Origin: Berberis thunbergii
Lineage: Eukaryota > Streptophyta > Magnoliopsida > Ranunculales > Berberidaceae
DNA: 64,000 nt
Reading direction: 5' to 3'
NCBI GenBank assembly: GCA_003290165.1
Contig: QNQO01005810.1
Location: forward strand, 269,852 to 333,851
Shown here: positions 57,469 to 64,000 of the stretch, in pieces
Position numbering within the stretch: the stretch's first letter is position 1
Layout of the letters: every line of letters begins with the position of its first letter
Translations under genes and position numbers: made by a program
The notes under the pieces: model-generated
Seen by the model: only the letters and a program-made list of their open reading frames with translations
The model's database searches: none
Told to the model about the DNA's origin: nothing

Positions 57469-59101
57469 TAGGGGTGGGCAAACGGTTCGAGGATCTGCGG
57501 GTTCAACTCGAACTGGACTGTTTTGCTCTAAACGGTCTGAATTTTAATTATGAGTTTTATATACGGTTCGGATCGATCCGAGTCCGATATAAGACGGTCC
57601 GATCCCGATTCCTATTTTTAAAAAAGAAACGGTTCGGGTTGGACCTGTTTCAAAAAAAAAAGACTATTTACTCTTCCAAGCCAAAGTAACCTAACTAAGT
57701 GTAAGACTCTTTAGTCTTTAGAGGAGAAAAACTCTTCTCTTTATCAACATCCATCCCTTTCGCAGGCCGCCTCCCCCTTTAGTTAGAAGAGAGGTGAGCA
57801 GTGAGCACCCGCAGGCCGCCTCCCCTTCTCACATCCTCCGCTAATGGCTGCTAAAGAAGGTAAGAGATCATTCAAGAAAGAAGAATCGATCATTACCAGA
57901 CAGACCGAGTTGCAAACTAAGAAAAATCATTCAAGGTTAGATCTCTTCCTCATCCTCTAATTACAATTTTGAACTTTGATCCATCCATCCAACATGTTTG
58001 TGTCTAGGTTATATTTTTATTCGATTAATTCATTATTTGGGTTGGTTGGGTTTTCATTTAATTTTAATTTTAATTTTAATTGGTATTTGGTCTTTCACTT
58101 TCAAAGAGAAAAAAGAAGGGCGAATCAATCGACGAACGACGAAGATGTCATGTCTGAGGATGTGCGATACCGAGGGAAGGGAGATGGTTTGAACAAAGAT
58201 ACCTACTACGGCGATGAAAAAGAAAAAAGTTGGTTGAGGAGGGAGAAGCTTTCATCTTCATGGAAGAGACGATTAGAGCTAACACTTGTTATTCTTTACG
58301 CCCTTTCTTTCTACTCATTATAATCCCTCGATCTATTCAACTCTCTAACGGTACCTACTCCCCACTAAGCTACCCTTATTTCATTTTTTTTTTCACTTTC
58401 TAACTCCCTCTCCCTCTCTCTTTAGTTAACAAAGATAAATTACGCCTGGATATATGGGCCCTGGATGGATGGGAAAAGATACCCTCAATGTAAGTATACA
58501 AATTTATTTTCTTTCTTTCTTTTTCGTATTTTGCACTTCAAATTGCTTCAACTCTCAATTTCCTTCTTTATTAGTTAAGGTTTTGTTTCTTGATTATGGT
58601 TTTCAGCTTATTGAGTGGATGTCAGTGCAAATAGCAATGCCATACTAGTACATTCTTCATAATTCATCATCATCTATTTTTCCCTAGAAATGATTAGTTC
58701 ATTCCAACATGAGATATGGTTTGTTCGTTCTGATTATAAACTATAACACTAGCATCTCCCCAAAACGTAGGTCGTAATCAGATGAGATTATATACATTCT
58801 GTAATTTGCAGCAACACGGTGTTAGGTCATTTCCTTTTCTTAGTTTTCCTTGGAATTAGAAGCATAAAATCTCAACCATTACTTTATTTGGGGAGATATT
58901 TGGTTATATACTTTCTTTAAAGAAGATCCCCTCATTTTGAACATTGGAACCGTAGGAACCAGATCGTTCCAAACGGTTCGAGTTAGGTTCGGTTCCAATG
59001 TTCAAAATGAGGGATCCGAACCGGACCGGATCCGTTATTTTTAAACGGTTCGAGTTAGGTTCCTCCAAATTTGGAACCGATCCGGACCGTGCCCACCCCT
59101 A
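57469..59101. mobile_element. Gene-carrying hAT element (1.63 kb), TSD GCTGTGAC
   Basis: The ends TAGGGGTGGGCAAACGG and CCGTGCCCACCCCTA are bounded by perfect 8-bp copies of GCTGTGAC at 57461-57468 and 59102-59109. Both ends are close to those of 31071-32567. The interior is different and holds spliced-gene-like sequence. Confidence 0.95.
57844..58323 (+). CDS. Candidate two-exon ORF carried in the hAT element (102 aa)
   Basis: Exon 1 (57844-57935) starts MAAKEGKRSFKKEESIIT and ends AG/GTTAGA. Exon 2 (58107-58323) starts after TTTCAAAG, stays in frame and ends at TAA with a hydrophobic C-terminus LELTLVILYALSFYSL. One base shifted, the following bases read IIPRSIQLSN before GT, resembling the N-terminal IIRRSLQLSH stretch I recall from plant MBOAT (GUP1-like) acyltransferases. 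A later piece near 58443-58490 (GPGWMGKDTLN before GTAAGT) fits the same idea. It is most likely a captured gene fragment; any product is unproven. Confidence 0.35.
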
Positions 59102-60199
59102 GCTGTGACTGAAGAAGAATGTTGTGAGAAGAGGGTCAGGTGATCAGAGATAGTGACAGTGATTGTGAAGTGTCTGAATGCTGCGAGGGAGAAGGATCTG
59201 ATGGTGACGAAGAAAAAGAGAGATGGCGAGACTGAGGTGTGTCTGTTTGTTATGAGAGAAGGATGGCGAGGAAAAATAAGATCTGATAGCAAGGTGCTAT
59301 CCGATGGAAGAAGGTGATGGCTGCAAAGAGGATGACTGTGAAGGGCAGTTGTGAGAAGGCAGGTGTTGGCTATGATTGGAGAAAGAAAGATGGAGCAGGT
59401 GATAAAGTGTTGGTTTGGTGAAGGAGAGGTCTGATGGTGGTGATGGATGATGGCGATGGCGAAAAAGATGGATGGACTATGAAGTATTGAACTCGAGCAG
59501 GGGTGGTGATCTCTCGAGAGCCAGGTATTTTCCCTTTGTAGATGTTTTCTCAGGTTTACCTATTTGTGCAGTTTCCTTTTGCTAGAACTCTTATTTAAAA
59601 TTTTTATTTTTTGGGAAAGCAAGCTGGGTTTTAAGGACCCCAAACCTTTATACAAAAGTAAAAAACAAAAATAAAAAAAGAAACAAACTCTCATAGGAAA
59701 GAAAATTCTAGTGAGAGTGAACATGGTTACTAGGCTTATAGAAATCTTCAACTGGCATCGGCCAAAAAAAGAAAAAGGGCAGAGACTAAAATCTTTAGTG
59801 CAAGATTTTGAAAAGAAATTGCTTGCAACCTCTTCACTAGAAGGATCTTGCTCATGTTCCTCGTTACTACGCTGCTCATCTGTTGTGGTGTTTTCTTTGT
59901 CCTGAAGTCGGTGTGTGTTCACTTGCATCCACATTAGCACTACGCTCAAGCATTGGTTGATAAGAATCAATGGTTGTGGACTTGGCGTTATGGCATCACT
60001 CTGGTTATCATTTATGTTATGCTCTGCCACATTGGCAGCCTCTATACTGGTCACATTCCCTACTTTTCCTATGGTAGGCCCTGGACTCCCCTCTAAACTG
60101 GGTGGAGTCTTTGACTTGAATGTATGTCTACCCTTGGCGATCGTCCAACCATCAAAGTTTGTCTTTCTAGTGGTAGGGTCCTACCCGTAGCTTGCCATA

Positions 60200-60998
60200 C
60201 CATATGGTCTGGAGTATTAATTTCTTTGCTCTTTGAACACTGCTGTTTTGTATGGCCAAAACTGCACAAGAGCTGCATTTAGCAGGAATCCCATGCATAT
60301 TCAACTTCAACTATTTTTTTCTTATCTCCATTGATAACCACAGGGATATCTTTGGGTAATTGGTTGTTTACATCCACTTTCACACACCCTCGCATACGCT
60401 AATCTTGTCTTTTCTTCAATAGCTTTGTCAAGCATGATAGGCACTCCAATAAAACTAGCAATCATTTGATACCCTCTGAATTCCATAGGAATAAAGGAAT
60501 TTTCTTCAGTGTAACCCAAATAGGTATCGAGGTAAGCACCTCTGCATCCTCGTCCATAGAAGGTGACCGCCCTGAGGATGAACAACCTGCTTGCAATATG
60601 CAGAGGTCCCATTTCCAATACCTTAGTTCTATCTTCTTCCTTCTTGAATTTGAATACAAATTCTTATCTCCGTGTATGCTCATATCAAAATCTCGAATTC
60701 CCCACGTCCTTATCAGCCACTCTTTGACATAACCATATGCCAAGCGCTTGCCCACAAAGCTGCCAATAATCAACCTTTCACATTCTTCTATCCTATTCGC
60801 AAAGTCAGCAGTTTGCACTTGTACTATTTTCCTTCCTTCAACAGTAGCTGGAGGTTCATACCTAAGTTTTGTAGAGCCCGTATGCTTGCTTTGCTTAAGC
60901 TTTGATGCCCAACTCATCCTCGCTGGTGCAACGGTAGGGTTTGTTGTCGTTGCTTCTTGAATTTTGCTAGGGCCAGAGGATGTAACACTGGTTGGCAT
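60200..60998 (-). pseudogene. LINE ORF1-type protein with DUF4283 domain, frameshifted
   Basis: The frame from 60998 carries ERLIIGSFVGKRLAYGYVKE, WGIRDFDMSIHGDKNLY, then shifts near 60615 to a frame reading IEEKTRLAYARVCE. These match DUF4283 proteins of plant LINEs (VGKRP…WG…, RLSYARVCVEVD, from memory). A second shift follows near 60390, and a CCHC-like knuckle piece (CSFGHTKQQC) lies near 60260. The domain is thought to bind RNA, like other ORF1 proteins. Further minus-strand frame to 59600 is Ser/Glu-rich, then hydrophobic, then ends in the shared tail. Confidence 0.7.
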
Positions 60999-61491
60999 TG
61001 TACATTCATCTGCTTATGCAGAACCTCTTCATTCCTTTGCGGTGCAGCTTGCTCTTGACTAGCTGACCACCTTTGCAGTTAGCATTGTCCAGTTTTTTAG
61101 AGTTTATCATCATTTCCAGTCCTTCTACACCTAGTTTATCTCCAATTTTTACAGCCACTTGATATTCATGTGTGAGTAATTGTAGCAATCCATCGCCATG
61201 AATGTTGTACTTCTCCTCAAAAGCCATGAACACTCCTGTGCAAACACGTTTGCACTGACGGCGTCTCCACCATTTGTTCCTGTCATTCCATAGACCGGAG
61301 ATGGGGTATCAGATTACGAGATCCACAACAGATGTTTCAGCTGCTTTCAAAAGAACTCAATGCTCTGTGCGAGAGAAAGCATGTCTCAGATCTTAACGAG
61401 AGCCACCAGATCTGTTTGCAAAGGAGGCAAGAGGAGAATCAGATCTAGAAGATCAGATCTGTCTTCCCTCTCCCTCGACGAGTCTAGCTGC

Positions 61492-61632
61492 GACGAGCCC
61501 CTCCCTGCTCCCTGCAACGAGCACCTCCTCAGATCTATGACGAGCCCCTCCCTGCTCCCTGCAACGAACACCTCCTCAGATCTGCGACGAGCCCCTCCCC
61601 TGCTCCCTCAGATCTGCGACGAGCCCTCAGGC
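61492..61632. repeat. 47-bp minisatellite in the 5' part of the LINE-like unit
   Basis: GACGAGCCCCTCCCTGCTCC recurs at 61492, 61539 and 61586 (47-bp spacing), with a shortened fourth unit at 61618. GC-rich tandem repeats are common in LINE 5' UTRs with promoter activity; that role here is inference. Confidence 0.85.
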
Positions 61633-61855
61633 TCGTATTTGTCGTTAGCTTAGGCTTACAAATGCTCTTATGTTTAGTGCTCTTTTCCCTTTTGCCAGAA
61701 CTCATTCAAACCAATTTGCATTATTTTAGCTTATATTTTAGAAATTCTTGCTATGCAACCTACCACAAACATAAAATACTACAAAAATAACACACACTAA
61801 CTAAGAAAGTATGGAGAAATACAATAATAAAATTGCATAAATATGTTCTTATCAA

Positions 61856-63064
61856 ATTCATCCACACTTATCTTTGCTAGTCCGTTTGAGAAAATCAAAG
61901 AAACAAAAATAAAAACTTAATGACTCAACCTAAACTTTTCATTTGTCTCAGAGATTTCCAGTGGGGTCATGACATGATAAGGTTCTAAAAAACAATATTA
62001 AATCCACATTATTTTGAAACTAATACACATTCATAACAATGACATGAAAACCACAATTAAATTTAACATGCAACAGGTGGAAAACTCAAACACATGCCAA
62101 AAAAGAATTAACCCTAAAATCTCACTGGATGCACTTTATTTATTTATTATTTATTTATCATTGATTAAAAAACCTGGGGATCCAACTACAAGGAGACATG
62201 TAATCTGATAACATTGATCTGATGTGGTATCTTTCGCTTCTATTGGGTTTTAATTTATTTATTTCACTTTTTATTAGTTAAACCACTCTTCATATTCTAG
62301 CTATATGTGAGCGGATTGTTATAAAAAGAAACAAATACTTCCATATGATATAACAAGAAATAAATGCATTTCTGGACATTGTTTTATTTTTTATTATAAT
62401 TTTTTTTTTCAGATATATGATTTCAAGGAATGGAATGCACTACTTGAATGCAAGAACTAGTTGACACCATATGCTCAACCTCATTCCAAATCTCCACATA
62501 GTGACATTCCACAACACACTCAATCAAAAGGCCGTAATGGGGCCAAGGGATCAAAGGAAGAGAAAGAATGGGATAAATAAATACAAAGGGCTAAAAAGGA
62601 AATGGTGAATGCATGCAATGAAATTGGAGCATTTGTAAGGAATCACATGGTTAAGACATACAACGTAAATGCAACACGATACATCAACTCATGTAAGAAA
62701 GGAAGAGGTGGTCTATTGATAATGAGGTGTTTTCGCCATTATTTTGTATGGTATTGAAAATGAAAAGAACTAGGACTTTTTTTATAGTACATAAATACTG
62801 AATGAGTATAGACAAGGGCTTGTATCCCTTATGTTGCTTTGTACCATTTTTTTTTTTTTTTGTTAAACCTTTTTCTTTGACAAGCTCTTTCTTTTTTAAC
62901 TATCTACCATAAGGGCCTTCCCCACACTTGTTTTTCAACATACTGAACCACAATAAAGTCTCTGCAAATCAAATTATGCTTCACTCTTCTGATTAGGTTA
63001 GGTATCGAAAATGATGGCAATGAACAAAAGGCTTAATAACAGGCTCAACGAGGGTTAACTCAGG
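61856..63064. other. Intergenic, no gene seen
   Basis: The stretch is AT-rich with homopolymer T runs (62400, 62850). Short open frames show no recognisable domain. Confidence 0.5.
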
Positions 63065-64000
63065 GATGGCAACGTGGCAGTTTGGAAAAATGTATCCCAC
63101 ACGCTGGAGATCGTGGATCCCAAATCTGCTCCGAATATCCATTATAAATTCTTAAAAAACCATCCCCGCTCTAGAAAATTTACGGATATCTGCCCCACTC
63201 GAATATCCGTAAAAAAAAACTTCATTCATACTTGATTAACTAGAACATGAACATATTCATTTAAAAAAAGCATAAGATCCATTTTAAAAAACACGATGGT
63301 ATTCATTAACAAAGAATCAATGGGGGAGAGCATGAATGAATCTTTGTTGCAGAGATCTGATTCAGACACTCAAATGGACTACTTGTACTTTGATGTAATA
63401 GAAGAGTTGCTTGGTCAGGAGAAGGAAGTGCCTTGTGAATGGTGGGCTTTGTTATTTGGTTGGGAGTTGTGACAACTATGGACTGTTTATGTGAGTTCCA
63501 TACTTGTTTCATTTCAGTTTCATTTTCGCAATGTTTGTTGGGCGTCTGGGTGCTTCGGAACTAGTTGGTGCATCCATTGCTAGTATTGAATCTCAAGGCC
63601 TTGCTACGATGATGGCAGATTTGTGATAGAGAGGAGATGAGAAGAAGAAGAAGAGAAGAGGAAGAGAAGATGATGATGAAGATGATGGATGATGGAAATG
63701 ATGACAGATATGTCATGGAAAAGATGACAAGGACTGATTTGTGATGGAGAGGATGATGATGACATATCTGTAACAAATCTGTGATGGAGAGGATGATAGC
63801 GAATTTTGATGGAGAAGATGATGATGATAGATCTGTGATGGAGAAGATGATGACAAATATGTGATGAAGAAGAAAATGATGGCAGATCTGTGATGGAGAA
63901 GATGATGATGATGAAGAAAAAAAAGACGACGATGATGTGATGGAGACGAGAACATGATGATGATGGAGAGGATATGTGATGAAGAAAAAGATAGGGTCTC
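63065..64000. mobile_element. Possible start of a further hAT-like element (runs off the window)
   Basis: CAGGGATGGCAACG at 63065 and nearby GATATCTGCCCCACTCGAATATCCG resemble the end of the element at 42534-43710. No matching right end is in view. The region from about 63600 onward is purine-rich, with many imperfect copies of GATCTGTGATGGAGAAGATG, whose open frames are low complexity. Confidence 0.4.

Larger units (their letters stand above)
59593..61690 (-). mobile_element. ORF1-only LINE-like retroelement (about 2.1 kb) with long TSD
   Basis: The unit is flanked by TTTCCTTTTGCTAGAACTC (59574-59592) and TTTCCCTTTTGCCAGAACTC (61683-61702), a direct repeat with one indel and one mismatch. 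On the minus strand it has a GC-rich 5' region with 47-bp repeats, a broken ORF1-like gene and a 3' tail GGTCCTTAAAACCCAGC. No endonuclease or RT sequence is present between ORF1 and the tail. Movement would have needed another LINE's enzyme. Confidence 0.65.
56463..61855 (-). mobile_element. X-family element, copy 3, with two nested insertions (ends approximate)
   Basis: On the minus strand it begins near 61855 with TTGATAAGAACATATTTATG, then TTAGTTAGTG and a T-rich run. Towards the other end, near 56550, it has TCGTCAGAACGATCCCC and TTACTACGACTACC. The layout parallels X copy 2 (start TTGATA, TTAGTG, T-rich run; end GATCGA-type motif, TGTCTACC, GTGCACTTGC-like). Unlike copy 2, overall similarity is modest. 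It contains the hAT at 57469-59101 and the LINE-like unit at 59593-61690. Confidence 0.4.

Noticed and set aside
63561..63955. Ser/His/Leu-rich minus-strand ORFs
   Set aside because: They are translations of GATGAT/GAGAAG repeats with no domain.

Overview
The window looks like nuclear DNA from a eudicot plant. It is AT-rich and intron-rich, it contains pieces of the plant genes THF1/PSB29 and DGK5, and it is crowded with plant-type Copia, Gypsy (Tat and chromovirus), hAT, SINE and LINE-derived elements. No prokaryotic gene is visible.

Region 1 (1-5169) is a Ty1/Copia retrotransposon with a complete 1360-codon gag-pol frame. The 127 bp that can be compared between its two LTRs are identical, so it inserted recently. 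Region 2 (5170-20600) is the only genic island. The last two exons of a THF1 (PSB29)-like gene on + face, tail to tail, a DGK5-like diacylglycerol kinase gene on -. I could trace DGK5 through 12 coding exons (485 codons) plus a 5' UTR exon. THF1 and DGK5 are also neighbours in Arabidopsis as I recall (At2g20890, At2g20900). A tRNA-derived SINE and a candidate alternative C-terminal exon lie at the 3' end of DGK5.

Region 3 (20600-44366) is a nest of transposons whose layers can be ordered by target-site duplications (TSDs). There is a solo LTR (TSD ACCCA), then a large inverted-repeat element interrupted by a 21-kb Tat-type Gypsy element on - (TSD CAAAC). The Tat element is itself interrupted by two short hAT elements, two copies of an unclassified family ('X'), a longer hAT element carrying a fragment of an RDR2-like RNA-dependent RNA polymerase gene, a 5.6-kb chromovirus (TSD GCAGG) and another hAT-like element inside its 5' LTR.

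Region 4 (44367-64000) has about 3 kb without recognisable genes, a decayed second Tat-type element on +, two exons of a beta-glucosidase (GH1) pseudogene, and a third X element. That X element holds a second gene-carrying hAT element (TSD GCTGTGAC) and an ORF1-only, LINE-like insertion with a long imperfect TSD. The window ends in hAT-like sequence and purine-rich repeats.

The host genes here act in plastid biogenesis (THF1) and phosphatidic-acid signalling (DGK5). Most other coding sequence is retroelement Gag/Pol in various states of decay. The most unusual feature is a family of non-autonomous hAT elements with matching ends and different gene cargo, one of which carries part of a silencing-pathway gene.
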